Part shown: positions 51,501 through 62,337 of the stretch, piece after piece
Position numbering within the stretch: position 1 is the first letter of the stretch
How the letters are laid out: every line of letters starts with the position of its first letter
Source of the DNA: Caldilineaceae bacterium bin34
GTDB taxonomy: Bacteria; Chloroflexota; Anaerolineae; Caldilineales; Caldilineaceae
Assembly: GCA_002238555.1 (NCBI GenBank)
Contig: MPMO01000017.1
Span: forward strand, 1-64,000
DNA: 64,000 bases
Reading direction: 5' to 3'
Notes under the pieces: generated by a model
The model's input: the letters and a program-made list of their open reading frames with translations, nothing else
Database searches by the model: none
Told to the model about the DNA's origin: nothing
Position numbers and translations under genes: made by a program

Positions 51501-51896
51501 GATCTGTCCTCTGCATGTGCCACAGTTCCATTCTACTCTGCCGCTTGGACGGGCCACCTCAAACCTCGACCGTTCTTTCGGCCACTGCCAGCATTCAGAC
51601 CGGCCAAGCCGCTTGGACATGTGCAGGGCGTTGGACATTGCCCCCCCGCTTCATGATTCATGACGACTTCGCCTGTCTCGGCCGGCACACCGCCCATGGA
51701 GGTTTCATGGACGGTCACGGATTCCGGTGCCGTAGTCACCCCTCGGACTGATGCTGCAAGCCGGGCGAGAATCCGACGCGCGGGTCATGGGCAGGAAAAT
51801 CCAGTAACGAACCGCTATGATACGATTCGACACTCTCACCGGTTGCGCGCGAGACATGAACCCGTTGAACTTCGCAGCATTCAAAGGATCTGGTGA
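51501..51896. other. No gene recognised
   Basis: About 400 bases between divergent genes. It must contain both promoters. TATGAT at 51816-51821 is a possible -10 for the plus-strand gene, without a good -35. Nothing else recognised. Confidence 0.45.
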
Positions 51897-53240
<1,344 letters not shown>

Positions 53241-53259
53241 AGGCCCGGGGGCGGGAAGG

Positions 53260-56200
53260 TCACACTCGGCTGACATCCTGCTTCGGCTCGACCCACAGCT
53301 TCACGCCCAGTTTTTCCAGTTGATCGGGCAGGTTCCCGTTCTCCGGGTCCAGCGGCATGGGTTCGGGGTACCTGAACCCTGTTGACAGCCCGTTCACGCT
53401 GACAATCAGTTCCACCGTCCAGCGGCCCGGCCCTGGGGCCGCTTTCAGCGTGTCGTTGAGTTTTTGAACCGCGGCCATCTGTGCGCCCGCGGGCTGTCCC
53501 TCATCCAGCCGCAGATGAAGGGCCACGCGGCCGGCCTCCGCCTGCGTGTCTGCGGGGGCCTCGGCCTGATCGTGGCGGTCCAACTCGGTCGGCGATGCGG
53601 TCGCAGGGATTTCGCGTGCAGGCGACTCCGGCGCAAACAGAACGTCGTCCGAAGCGCCGATCTCGTGCCGGGATTCCGGCTGCCCTTGTACGTCGGCGGG
53701 TTCCGTCAATCGGGCTGGTTTGGATGGCGCTTCGTCTACACCGACCGTCTCGGCCGTCCGCACCGGCGGTGCGGACGTATCCGGCGGTTCGTCGCCCCGC
53801 CCGTCGGGGGCAGGCGATCGCGGGACGGCGGGACGTTCCTTGGCCTGATAGTCCGTCAGGTCCGAGTAGGTCCTCACCTGCTCCAGGTGAAGCGACTGCT
53901 CGTCCCGCGCCTGGTTGTAGCTGAGGTTGCCGTCGCACAGCAACTGGATGCCCTCCACGACGGTGCGTGCGAGCCGGCGCCAGGCATCGGGAAAGGCGAC
54001 ACACGGCAGCTCGCCGTGGGCATCCTCGAGCGTGATGAATGCCATCGCATCGCCCTTCTTGGTCCTGATGGTGCGGACCTCTCGAACCAGGCCGACAATC
54101 TTGATGGGCCGCGCCTTTTGTCTGACCGTCGTATCGCCCACGGCCCTGGCGGTCGTGACCAGGGTGAAATGATCCTTGAGCCGGTTGTACAAATCCGTCA
54201 CAGGATGCACGCTGCTCAACGACACGCCCAGCAATTCCTTCTCGACACCCAGGTACTCAACCATCTCCGCCGGTGACGGTTCCGCCTCGGCCAGAACCAC
54301 GGGCGGCGGCCGGACCGCCTCCTCATCGTCTCCAAACAGGCTGTCCTGCCCCTCCACGCCGGCACTGTGGGCTACTTTCGACCGCGCCATCATGGCGTCC
54401 ATGGCATCCATTAGCTGTTTGCGGTTCCCCCAACGGTCCAGGACACCGGCCTGAATCAGGGTCTCGACCGAACGGCGGGAAAAGGCGTGGAGGTCACACA
54501 CCTCGCAGAATTCGTCCAGACCGGCGAATCCGTCCGGCGGCCGGGGAGCCACGATTTCGCGTGCCACCCCCTCGCTGGAGATGCCCTTGACGGCAGCCAG
54601 GCCGAAGCGAATGGTGGAGCCCTCGGGCACCGGAAAATCGAAGTTCGACTGGACCGCGGTTGGGGAACCTGTGCCATCCCGAAGCTGCGGCCGCACCTCG
54701 ATGGTGAATTCGTGGCTGCTTTGGTTGATGTCCGGGGCCGCCACCTGAATCCCCATCCGCTGGCATTCGCTGATGATGCGGGTCACCTTGTCCGGCTTGT
54801 TCCGCTCCACAAGCAGCATGGCCAGCATGTATTCCTGAGGATGGTTGGCCTTGAGCCACGCGGTCTGGACTGTGATCTTGGCGTAGTCGGCGGCATGGCT
54901 CTTGTTGAAACCGTATCCGGCGAACAACTCGATGTCCCGCCAGATTTCGTCCGCGATCTTCTCGCCGATGCCGTTGGCGGCACATCCCGTGATGAACCCT
55001 TCCCGGGACTCGTCGATCTTCTTGCGTTCCTTCTTGCTAATGGCAATCCGCACCAAATCGGCCTCGGCGGCCGTGTAGTTCGCCAACTCCTGAATGATTC
55101 GGATGATTTGTTCCTGATAAACAATGATGCCGTAGGTTTCAGCCAGAATCGGTTCCAGCTGCGGATGCTTGTACTCCACCGAAACCTCTCCGTGCATCCG
55201 ACGGTTGTACAGGTCGATGTAGTCCATCGGACCGGGCCGATAGAGGGACAGGGCCGCGATGATGTGCACGTACTGGGTCGGCCGCATGGAGCGCAGCGTG
55301 TCCTGGAAGCCCTCCGATTCAACCTGGAACACCCCCGCGGTTTCGCCGCTGGACAGCAGTTCAAAGGCCTGTTCCGTGCCTTCCCCTTCATAGGGAATGG
55401 TGTCGATGTCCCACGCTTCCTCGCGATACTCCTTGATCAGCCGGCAGGCCTCCCGCATCACGGTCAACGTGCTGAGGCCGAGAAAGTCGACCTTCAGGAG
55501 GCCGATCGATTCCAGGACCGGAAACTCGTACTGCGTCACGTACTCCGAGATGGTGTTGCGGCCGCGCTTCAGCGGGGTGTAGCGCCACAGCTCCTTCTCG
55601 GACATGATCACCGCCGCCGCGTGGATGCTCTCGGTGCGCGCGACCCCCTCCAGTTCCGGGGCGACATGCATCAACTCGGCCAGCGGTTCGCTCTGGGCGG
55701 CCGCCGCCACGTCCGGGTCGTGGGCTTCGTGCTGCAGGTCGAGCAGTTCCTTGAGCTTGGCCGCGCCCGGACCGGACGGAACCAATCGGGCCATGCGGTC
55801 GACATCCCCCAGATCAACACCCAGAACGCGACCCACATCCCGGACGGCGGCCCGCGACTTCATGCGCCCGAAGGTCACGATCTGGGCCACGTGATCCTTG
55901 CCGTACCGATCGATGGTGTACTGGATCATCTGTTCCCGCTGGTCGTCGGGAAAGTCCAGGTCGAAGTCCGGCATGGTCAGGCGTCCGGGATTGAGAAAAC
56001 GCTCGAAAATCAGGTCGTACTTGAGGGGGTCGACACTCGTGATCCCAAGCGCACGGGCCACGATCGAGCCGGCTCCCGAACCCCGCACGTTGAACCAGAT
56101 GTTCTCCGCCTGGGCATACTGGCAAATATCGGCCACGATCAGGAAGTAGGCCTCCAGCTCCATGTCGAAGATCATGTCCAGCTCGGCCCGCAGGCGGTCC

Positions 56201-57183
56201 TGTGCGGTGCTTTCCTGCGGACGGCCCCCGTACAGTTTCCGCAAACCCGTGTCGGTCAACTTCTCCAAATAGGATTTGTCCGTCTCGAATCCCTCCGGCA
56301 GCGGGAACCTGGGCATGTGATAGGCATCGTCCTCCGGATTCACGTTGCACATCTCGGCAATCTCGATGGTCCGGTCAAACACATCGCGGGGCAGATCCAC
56401 CTTGCTGCGAAAGGCATCCTCCATTTGGCTGCGGGATCGGAGGAAGTAGCTGTCGCCGGTCATGCGCATCCGCTTGGCATCGCTCCGCCTGCTGCCCGTC
56501 TGCACGCACAGCAGGACATCCTGGTACTTGCCGTCGGCCTCGTGCGCGTAGTGCACGTCGTTGCTGGCGATCAGCTTCAGGTCGAACTCCTTGGCCAGGC
56601 GCAACAGGCCCTTGTTGACGACATCCAGTTCCGGGATGTCGTGCCCTTCCAGTTCCAGGAAAAACCGCTCCTTGGTGAAGGTCTCCACGTACCACGCCGT
56701 GCGCTCCGCGGCCTCGTCATCGCGCCCGTGGGACAGCAGCCACGGGATTTCCGCCGACAGGCAGCCGGAAGTGCAGATCAGGCCGTCGCTCAACTCCCGG
56801 AGACGGTCGTGATCCACCCTGGGCTTGTGATAGAAGCCCTCCAAATGGGCGTCGGTGCACAATTTGAGCAGGTTGCGGTAGCCGGTGTCGTTCTGGGCCA
56901 GCAAGAGGAGGTGATGGCGCCGGGCATCCAGGGACTTGTCCCGGCCGCCCATGGACCGTCCCCATCGGGTCAGGTAGGCCTCGACACCCAACACCGGGTG
57001 GATGCCGTGCCCCCGACAGGTCCGGTGGAAGTCGATGGCGCCGTGCATGACGCCGTGGTCGGTCAGCGCCAGGGACGGCTGTCCCAATTCGGCGGCGCGT
57101 CCCACCAGCCGATCCAGGCTGCTCAGGCCGTCCAGGAGGGAATATTCGGAGTGGGTGTGAAGGTGGACGAAAGAATCTGACAC
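53260..57183 (-). CDS. dnaE: DNA polymerase III alpha subunit
   Basis: A 1307-residue replicative polymerase subunit. The PHP domain starts at once (VHLHTHSEYSLLDG). The polymerase active-site aspartates are in TMPDFDLDFPDDQRE, with the third in a later strand; the YRPGPMDYIDLYNRR and GYGFNKSHAADYAKI blocks are standard. The helix-hairpin-helix and OB domains follow (PIKIVGLVREVRTIRTKKG). Beyond about residue 1120 comes a proline/acidic linker and a small folded end (LHLRLDEGQPAGAQ, WTVELIVS), making it about 150 residues longer than Escherichia coli DnaE. The GTG at 57183 fits the PHP start. No intein. Confidence 0.95.
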   Translation of the reverse strand: MSDSFVHLHTHSEYSLLDGLSSLDRLVGRAAELGQPSLALTDHGVMHGAIDFHRTCRGHGIHPVLGVEAYLTRWGRSMGGRDKSLDARRHHLLLLAQNDTGYRNLLKLCTDAHLEGFYHKPRVDHDRLRELSDGLICTSGCLSAEIPWLLSHGRDDEAAERTAWYVETFTKERFFLELEGHDIPELDVVNKGLLRLAKEFDLKLIASNDVHYAHEADGKYQDVLLCVQTGSRRSDAKRMRMTGDSYFLRSRSQMEDAFRSKVDLPRDVFDRTIEIAEMCNVNPEDDAYHMPRFPLPEGFETDKSYLEKLTDTGLRKLYGGRPQESTAQDRLRAELDMIFDMELEAYFLIVADICQYAQAENIWFNVRGSGAGSIVARALGITSVDPLKYDLIFERFLNPGRLTMPDFDLDFPDDQREQMIQYTIDRYGKDHVAQIVTFGRMKSRAAVRDVGRVLGVDLGDVDRMARLVPSGPGAAKLKELLDLQHEAHDPDVAAAAQSEPLAELMHVAPELEGVARTESIHAAAVIMSEKELWRYTPLKRGRNTISEYVTQYEFPVLESIGLLKVDFLGLSTLTVMREACRLIKEYREEAWDIDTIPYEGEGTEQAFELLSSGETAGVFQVESEGFQDTLRSMRPTQYVHIIAALSLYRPGPMDYIDLYNRRMHGEVSVEYKHPQLEPILAETYGIIVYQEQIIRIIQELANYTAAEADLVRIAISKKERKKIDESREGFITGCAANGIGEKIADEIWRDIELFAGYGFNKSHAADYAKITVQTAWLKANHPQEYMLAMLLVERNKPDKVTRIISECQRMGIQVAAPDINQSSHEFTIEVRPQLRDGTGSPTAVQSNFDFPVPEGSTIRFGLAAVKGISSEGVAREIVAPRPPDGFAGLDEFCEVCDLHAFSRRSVETLIQAGVLDRWGNRKQLMDAMDAMMARSKVAHSAGVEGQDSLFGDDEEAVRPPPVVLAEAEPSPAEMVEYLGVEKELLGVSLSSVHPVTDLYNRLKDHFTLVTTARAVGDTTVRQKARPIKIVGLVREVRTIRTKKGDAMAFITLEDAHGELPCVAFPDAWRRLARTVVEGIQLLCDGNLSYNQARDEQSLHLEQVRTYSDLTDYQAKERPAVPRSPAPDGRGDEPPDTSAPPVRTAETVGVDEAPSKPARLTEPADVQGQPESRHEIGASDDVLFAPESPAREIPATASPTELDRHDQAEAPADTQAEAGRVALHLRLDEGQPAGAQMAAVQKLNDTLKAAPGPGRWTVELIVSVNGLSTGFRYPEPMPLDPENGNLPDQLEKLGVKLWVEPKQDVSRV

Positions 57184-57214
57184 GAAACCTGGCTCCGATT
57201 GGAAGTTGGACAGT

Positions 57215-58279
57215 TTAATGGGGGGATGACGGAGCGTCGCCGGACACCTCGTCGAAAACCACGATGGTTTTGGTGCCCCGCCCGGTGCGGACCCGGTCCA
57301 CTGCCGCGACGATGTCGTCAAGCCGACAATGGTGCGAGACAATCGAATCGACGGGGTCGGGATCCTCCTGCAGGCAGGTCCAGGCTGCCCGGAAGTCCTG
57401 CACGGACGACGCGAAGGTTCCGGTCAAGGTTATTTCCCCATAGTGCAGCCAGCGGGGATCCACCGTCATCATATCGCCGCGCGGGGTGCCCCCGAAGATG
57501 TTGAGGACACCGCCCGGACGCACATAGTCGAAGGACTGACAGACCGCGTCCACGAAACCCACGGCGGCAATCACGATGTCGGCCCCAAGGCCTGCGGTTG
57601 CCTCCAGCACGCCTTCCCGGACCGGGTCCCGTTCGGGATTGAGAATTGCCTGTGCCCCCAGCCGCCGAGCATGTGCCAAGCGTTCGGCATTCATGTCCAC
57701 AGCCACAACCTTGGCTCCCAGGCGCCGGCTGGCGTACACATGCAGCAGGCCCATCGGCCCGCAGCCCACCACCACCACGGAACTGCCCTCTGCCGTCCCG
57801 CATTGGCCTGAGGCCGCCAAGACGCAGGACAAGGGCTCGATCAGGGTGGCCGTGGCGTACGGGGTGTCTCCGATGTCCACCAAGCCGCCCAGGGACAGCA
57901 CCTCGGCCGGCACGGCCAGATATTCGGCGAACGCGCCGTCGGCCCCTCGGCCCAGGCCGTACTCGCGGAGGCAAAGGCTGTGGCGTCCGGCCATGCAGTA
58001 GAAGCATCCGCCACAGGCCGCGATGGGGTACACCGCCACGCGTTGGCCCACCTGCCAGTCTTCCACGTCGGTTCCGGTCTCGACAATCAGGCCGGCAACT
58101 TCATGGCCCAGGATCGCAGGCACGGTGCGGGGCGGACTCAGGCCTGCCAGGGTCTTGACGTCCGTGCTGCAAACTCCGGCGGCCCCCACCCGCACCAGTA
58201 CCTGTGCGGGCCCGATCTCCGGCATCGGCACCTCGTCGATGCGGATGTCGTTCAGGCCGTGCACCACTGCCGCTCTCAT
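57215..58279 (-). CDS. Zinc-dependent alcohol dehydrogenase (MDR superfamily)
   Basis: A 354-residue medium-chain dehydrogenase. The catalytic zinc ligands are Cys in AAGVCSTDVK and His-Glu in LGHEVAGLI; the structural zinc site is CGGCFYCMAGRHSLC. The Rossmann fold has VVVVGCGPMGLLHV and VVAVDMNAERL, with Asp after the second strand favouring NAD over NADP. The substrate is unknown; sorbitol- or threonine-dehydrogenase-like members are closest in style. The ATG overlaps the TrpF-like stop (ATGA), and dnaE starts 31 bases further on, so it is the third gene of a four-gene operon. Confidence 0.9.
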   Translation of the reverse strand: MRAAVVHGLNDIRIDEVPMPEIGPAQVLVRVGAAGVCSTDVKTLAGLSPPRTVPAILGHEVAGLIVETGTDVEDWQVGQRVAVYPIAACGGCFYCMAGRHSLCLREYGLGRGADGAFAEYLAVPAEVLSLGGLVDIGDTPYATATLIEPLSCVLAASGQCGTAEGSSVVVVGCGPMGLLHVYASRRLGAKVVAVDMNAERLAHARRLGAQAILNPERDPVREGVLEATAGLGADIVIAAVGFVDAVCQSFDYVRPGGVLNIFGGTPRGDMMTVDPRWLHYGEITLTGTFASSVQDFRAAWTCLQEDPDPVDSIVSHHCRLDDIVAAVDRVRTGRGTKTIVVFDEVSGDAPSSPH

Positions 58280-58962
58280 CCCACCGCCTCCCCGTTGGGT
58301 TTCAAGGCGCACCAGGCCGCCAGCAGTTCGGCCAGACGCTGCGGATCACGGCGGCCCACCTGTCGCTCAACCCCACTGCACAGATCGACGCCGTCCGGTC
58401 CGGTCTGCCGGACAGCTTCATGCAGGTTTCCGGCATGGATGCCGCCGGCAAGCATCACGGGGACCTCCCGAATCCCGGCCATCCAGTCGGCCATGCGACC
58501 CCAGTCCCCAACGCGGCCGGTCCCGCCAAATTGCACCCCGGCCTCCCCTACCACCTGGGAATCAATCACCAGCCTGTCCGCTCCGGCCCGCACATAGGCC
58601 GCAGGCGGCCCCTGGGACGCCACGGCGGGCAGGTGCACGGCCTTCCAGACTTCGCAATCGACGGCTGCCCTCACCCGGGCAAACTCCGCCGGCGATTCGG
58701 CACATTGCAGCTGGATGGCAAACGGCCGCACATGTTCGACAACCATCGCCACAAGACCGGGCGACGGTTCGCAGAGGAGGACCACAACATCCCGATCCGT
58801 TGCCATGCGGACGGCGGCGGCCTGTTCCACACTCAGCGAGCGCGGCGAAAAATCGGCTTCCACCACGATGCCGCACCACCGGACGGCAGTGCCGTTCAGC
58901 ATGGCGGCGTCCGCGGGGCTGGTCGTGCCGCAGACCTTGAGTTCAAGGGGGTGCCCGGTCAC
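58276..58962 (-). CDS. Phosphoribosylanthranilate isomerase-like protein (TrpF family)
   Basis: A 228-residue TIM barrel. It has the TrpF motifs LKVCGTTSPADAAM (catalytic Cys), GIVVEADFSPRSLSVEQA, IQLQCAESP in place of the usual VQLHGDE, and VMLAGGIHAGNLHEAV with DGVDLCSGVE (phosphate site and Asp general acid). The usual FVFxxxSPR is changed to VVEADFSPR. The start GTG overlaps the stop of the beta-RFAP synthase-like gene (GTGA). No other trp gene is near, and its operon partners point to a pathway other than tryptophan. It could be a real PRA isomerase or one for another ribosyl-aromatic compound. Confidence 0.8.
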   Translation of the reverse strand: MTGHPLELKVCGTTSPADAAMLNGTAVRWCGIVVEADFSPRSLSVEQAAAVRMATDRDVVVLLCEPSPGLVAMVVEHVRPFAIQLQCAESPAEFARVRAAVDCEVWKAVHLPAVASQGPPAAYVRAGADRLVIDSQVVGEAGVQFGGTGRVGDWGRMADWMAGIREVPVMLAGGIHAGNLHEAVRQTGPDGVDLCSGVERQVGRRDPQRLAELLAAWCALKPNGEAVG

Positions 58963-59951
58963 AGAAGCACCCGGCAACCGTGATTGTCCGCCCTTGTAAT
59001 AAAGGACGGCCTCCCTCCCCGGGCCGTCAGCCAAGGATCCAAGTCGTTCTTCAGGGGTGCCAGATCCCGGCCAAAACTGAACACGACAGGCCCCCAACTG
59101 CTCATGCCGACCCCCTGGGCATCCAATGCGCGCAGCCGGTCCATGCATTCCTGGACGACCGGAAGCTGCGTCCGGACTTCCGCCACCTTGAACCCCAGCC
59201 GCTGATAGGCCTCGAGTCCGTTGCAGAACTCGTCCAGGTCCTCCTCCAAAACGGCAGGGACGATCCGAGTCAGAAGCAGGCGGCACATCGCATCCACCTC
59301 TTGGTCGGGTACGGGGCACACCTGATGGAACAATGCCAGTTCCTGTTTCCCACTTATGTCAAGTCCAGGCGGCTGGGCAATGAGAATCTCCCAGTTTTCG
59401 GGAAACGGCTCCTGCATCAGCACCGGCGGCGGGGGGGCCGCCGCGGCGCCGGAGGGTTCAAACTCCTGCTTGGACCGCGGGCTGCGCCTGAATCGATGCC
59501 CGCCGTCCAACACGAAACCGCCGCCGTCCATGACTGCGGTGCCAATGCCGGACGTGCCGCCCCGCTGCATGCGGAGGGCCAGATCCGAGGCGGGCACTGC
59601 ATATCCTGCCAACAGGCAGAGAGCTCGGGCGGCACCCACCAGCAGTTGCGTCGAACTGCCAAATCCCGAGTGGGCACCCGGCCGCGCGAGCACTTCAACC
59701 TTGGCTCCCGGAAGCCCGAAGTCCTTCCGCACCGCGGCCAAACCGGCCGCCATCCGCTCCCTGAGGCGGTTGTCCAAGTTGCCGGGACACACGTCCAGAT
59801 CGTCCGACCATGCGACTTTGATGACGGAAGCCGGTTCCTGGATGGCCAAGCCAATGCCACCGTCCACGCGGCCATGCGAGCCGTTCATATCCAGCAAACC
59901 GAAGTGAAGACGGGCCGGCAGGCGGCAGGTCAATGCGCGGGTGTCCGACAT
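58959..59951 (-). CDS. Beta-ribofuranosylaminobenzene 5'-phosphate synthase-like GHMP protein
   Basis: A 330-residue GHMP-superfamily protein. The order is that of beta-RFAP synthases: ARLHFGLLDMNGSHGRVDGG then IGLAIQ at the start, the glycine-rich HSGFGSSTQLLVGAARAL, GGTSGIGTAVMDGGGFVLDG, and a C-terminal GVGMSSWGPVVFSFG. In methanogens and methylotrophs the enzyme joins 4-aminobenzoate or 4-hydroxybenzoate to PRPP in methanopterin synthesis. No other methanopterin gene is in view. It heads the operon with the TrpF-like, dehydrogenase and dnaE genes. The start at ATG 59951 is by family; the ribosome site is weak. Confidence 0.8.
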   Translation of the reverse strand: MSDTRALTCRLPARLHFGLLDMNGSHGRVDGGIGLAIQEPASVIKVAWSDDLDVCPGNLDNRLRERMAAGLAAVRKDFGLPGAKVEVLARPGAHSGFGSSTQLLVGAARALCLLAGYAVPASDLALRMQRGGTSGIGTAVMDGGGFVLDGGHRFRRSPRSKQEFEPSGAAAAPPPPVLMQEPFPENWEILIAQPPGLDISGKQELALFHQVCPVPDQEVDAMCRLLLTRIVPAVLEEDLDEFCNGLEAYQRLGFKVAEVRTQLPVVQECMDRLRALDAQGVGMSSWGPVVFSFGRDLAPLKNDLDPWLTARGGRPSFITRADNHGCRVLL

Positions 59952-60110
59952 GCTCGCGGAAAGCCAGGAATCAGGGGGGGGGAACCGCCCATTATTGGGC
60001 CATATACCTAGTATGTTAGCCCCTATACTTTCGCAGCCCCGCTTGGCCCTGTGCCACAAGGACAGCCGACAACGGGTCGCGGGCGGAGGCCAGGCCACCG
60101 ACAGCCACCC

Positions 60111-60668
60111 ATGTGCAAACCCACAATGAACGTTTCCGATCCGGAAACCGCCCCCCAGCCAGCGGACCTGACAGCGGTTGGACAACAGGTGTTGGCAGCT
60201 CTGGTCCTTGTCACCGCCGAACTGGGCATCGAACTCGCCAGCGTGACCATCGTCAACGTGGAACACAAACTGTGGCCGGACGCGAGTCTTGGCATCCCCG
60301 AGCCGGGCGTCGCCTATGTCCAGGCATTGACCCCCGGCTGCATCATGCAGATGCAGGCTGGCGATCGGACCCTTACGGTGCACACCGGTCCCGGGCCGAC
60401 CGCCAAGTTGCAGGGGATCCCCGCCGCGACGGAGTTCAACGAGGATGTGCCCGTCGTGGCATCCGCCATGCTGAACCTGGCCACCATGACGGGCCTGCGG
60501 TTCTCGGATGTAAAGCTGGTTGGCGTGCAAACCGAGCACAACCCGGCTATGGATTGCCCCCGCCTGACCGTCACACTCGAGGCGGCCAGTCGCCGGTATG
60601 TATGGACAGGCCCCGAAACCGGACCACTGGCACCGCTGGGCCAACCAGCGGGACAAAATGATGATTGA
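60111..60668 (+). CDS. Hypothetical protein, divergent to the GHMP operon
   Basis: A protein of 185 residues (180 from the alternative ATG at 60126). It is mostly one alpha/beta domain: a helix (VGQQVLAALVLVTAELG), a pair of strands around VTIVNVEHKLWPDASLGI, then GCIMQMQAGDRTLTVHTGPG and a cysteine-poor end. No membrane segment and no motif I can name. The 160-base gap to the divergent GHMP gene is AT-rich (59990-60030) and includes TATACT at about 60025, so both genes probably start from it. Confidence 0.6.
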   Translation: MCKPTMNVSDPETAPQPADLTAVGQQVLAALVLVTAELGIELASVTIVNVEHKLWPDASLGIPEPGVAYVQALTPGCIMQMQAGDRTLTVHTGPGPTAKLQGIPAATEFNEDVPVVASAMLNLATMTGLRFSDVKLVGVQTEHNPAMDCPRLTVTLEAASRRYVWTGPETGPLAPLGQPAGQNDD

Positions 60669-60679
60669 CCGATTGGGTA

Positions 60680-61270
60680 TCAGGGCCGCCTGATGATCTT
60701 CCCGGGAACGCTGTGACAGTTTGAGCACCGGGCCTCGTAGGATTCCTTGCCTCCAATCAGGATCAGCGGCGAGTCGATTCGGGCCGGCTGCCCGTTGATA
60801 AGGCGCTGGGTCCGCGAAGCCCGACGTTTGCACACGATGCAGATCGCGTGCATCTTGGTGACGTCGGCGGCCACCGCCATCAGGCGCGGCATGGGGTTGA
60901 ACGGGTTGCCTCGGTAGTCCTGGTCAAGGCCGGCGGCCACCACGCGCTTGCCCCTGTGCGCCAGATAGACGCACACGTCCACCAGGCGGTCGTCAAAGAA
61001 ATGAGCTTCGTCGACACCCACGACGTTGGAGCCGGATTCCACCTTGGCCAGCAAGTCCGAGGCGTCGTCGGCATTGGTCGCACCTTGACTGGGGGTACCG
61101 TCATGCGTGACCACGCTGTCCGAACTGTAGCGATCGTCAATCACGGGCTTGAACAACTGGGTGCGCTGTCCGGCTACACGGGCCAGGCGCAGGCGCCGCA
61201 GCAGTTCCTCCGTCTTGCCGCTGAACATGGAGCCGCAAATGACTTCAATGTCGCCCTTGCGCCTTGGCAT
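60680..61270 (-). CDS. tdk: Thymidine kinase
   Basis: A 196-residue type II thymidine kinase, which phosphorylates thymidine with ATP for salvage. The P-loop is GSMFSGKTEELLRR, the Walker B strand is VVGVDEAHFFDD, the lasso/thymidine loop holds RLMAVAADVTKMHAICIVCK, and the structural zinc cysteines are in CIVCKRRA and ARCSNCH. The length is normal. It is convergent with the plus-strand hypothetical gene, only 11 bases apart. Start at ATG 61270. Confidence 0.95.
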   Translation of the reverse strand: MPRRKGDIEVICGSMFSGKTEELLRRLRLARVAGQRTQLFKPVIDDRYSSDSVVTHDGTPSQGATNADDASDLLAKVESGSNVVGVDEAHFFDDRLVDVCVYLAHRGKRVVAAGLDQDYRGNPFNPMPRLMAVAADVTKMHAICIVCKRRASRTQRLINGQPARIDSPLILIGGKESYEARCSNCHSVPGKIIRRP

Positions 61271-61998
61271 AGCAGATTCCTTGAGCCGTCACGTCCCCAA
61301 TTTGACCATACGTGACAATCGGACCCGACATCGATCAGAGGCCAGGGCGATTGCATCCGGATGGGGTGGGCTGACCGGGTGGACTGAGGCATGGCTGCAG
61401 GAACAGGTTGCGAAACCGGCCTTGGGAAACAACTTCATGGACGCCGTGAGGCCTTCGCCACGGGTTGCGATCCTGGACCCATCGGGGATCCGCGTGTCGA
61501 TCGGACCCAACTGCACAACCTGACGGGACATCCTGATGATGGCGGCCCCACCGGCGCGGACCGTTACGTGGCCATCACGCTCTTCGACCGGCTCAACGAG
61601 TCCCGGCTGCGCACCTTCCCGGCACTGCCAAAGAGGCCCCTCCGCACGACACCTGTCGGCTCGTTCGAAACAGCGTGTTTGTGTGGCTGTTGGCAGATGG
61701 CAGTGAACGTCTACCCCCCCTTGCCTTGAAGCAACCGACGCGTGTCCGCGCTCCGGCCTCGAAGGGTTCGGCAAAAAAGGCCAGCGTGTTGCCGGGCCTG
61801 ACACCGCCGCACCGGTTCTGAATGAAGACTGCGGCACCCCGTACACCTGGGACTACCGCAGGTTTACCGAACCACCCACTCGGCCGGAGGCGTCGATCTG
61901 CGGTCGCCCACCGTGCCCAAGTTTCCTGGCTGTTCCAGACCGCAATGCCTCAGCGCCGACGCGCGACTGCAACCCACCCGCAGGCAGGCACCTGACGC
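61271..61998. other. No gene recognised
   Basis: About 730 bases between tdk and rpmE. Frames exist on both strands (for example plus 61391-61729), but none has a family motif or a ribosome site. Composition does not stand out. Possibly eroded coding DNA. Confidence 0.45.
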
Positions 61999-62337
61999 CT
62001 ATTCAGCCCCAATCTCTTGGCGCACCGCTTCCCGGGCCGCTTCCACATCGTCCCCGCGTGCCCGCGCCCGGCGGACAGCCTGCTCCTCGGCTTCGCGGGC
62101 GGAGACTACCGCCTGCTTGGACTGGTCCATGTCCTGCTTGATCTGCAGGCGCTTCATGAACCGTTCCACCTGGCCGGCCGTGTCGATGATCCGCTGCTCA
62201 CCGGTGTAGAACGGGTGGCATGTACTGCATACGTCCGTGCGTATTTCGGGTCTGGTGCTGCCTGTCACCCAAGTGGCGCCGCACGAGCACGTGACGGTGG
62301 CTTCCGGAAAAAACTCCGGGTGAATGCCTTTCTTCAT
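61999..62337 (-). CDS. rpmE: Ribosomal protein L31, with C-terminal extension
   Basis: A 112-residue L31 of the zinc-binding type: CSCG near residue 18 and [10 protein letters not shown] near 38 supply the cysteines. The core ends around residue 70 ([11 protein letters not shown]); the last 40 residues are a charged helix ([20 protein letters not shown]) not present in ordinary L31. The ATG overlaps the L27 stop by 4 nt (ATGA), so it is translationally coupled. The pairing with rpmA is uncommon, since rpmE is usually alone. Confidence 0.95.
   Translation of the reverse strand: MKKGIHPEFFPEATVTCSCGATWVTGSTRPEIRTDVCSTCHPFYTGEQRIIDTAGQVERFMKRLQIKQDMDQSKQAVVSAREAEEQAVRRARARGDDVEAAREAVRQEIGAE

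Noticed and set aside
54487..57180. An 897-codon plus-strand frame
   Set aside because: Antisense of dnaE; it shows no domain and follows dnaE codon phase.
58276..58962. Naming the isomerase trpF outright
   Set aside because: Motifs are changed and no trp genes are nearby; family membership is safe but the reaction is not.
58959..59951. Inferring a full tetrahydromethanopterin pathway
   Set aside because: Only one enzyme-like gene is visible; no mch, ftr, fae or other mpt genes are in the window.
61391..61729. Plus-strand frame as a gene
   Set aside because: No ribosome site, no motif, and overlapping frames of similar length on the other strand.
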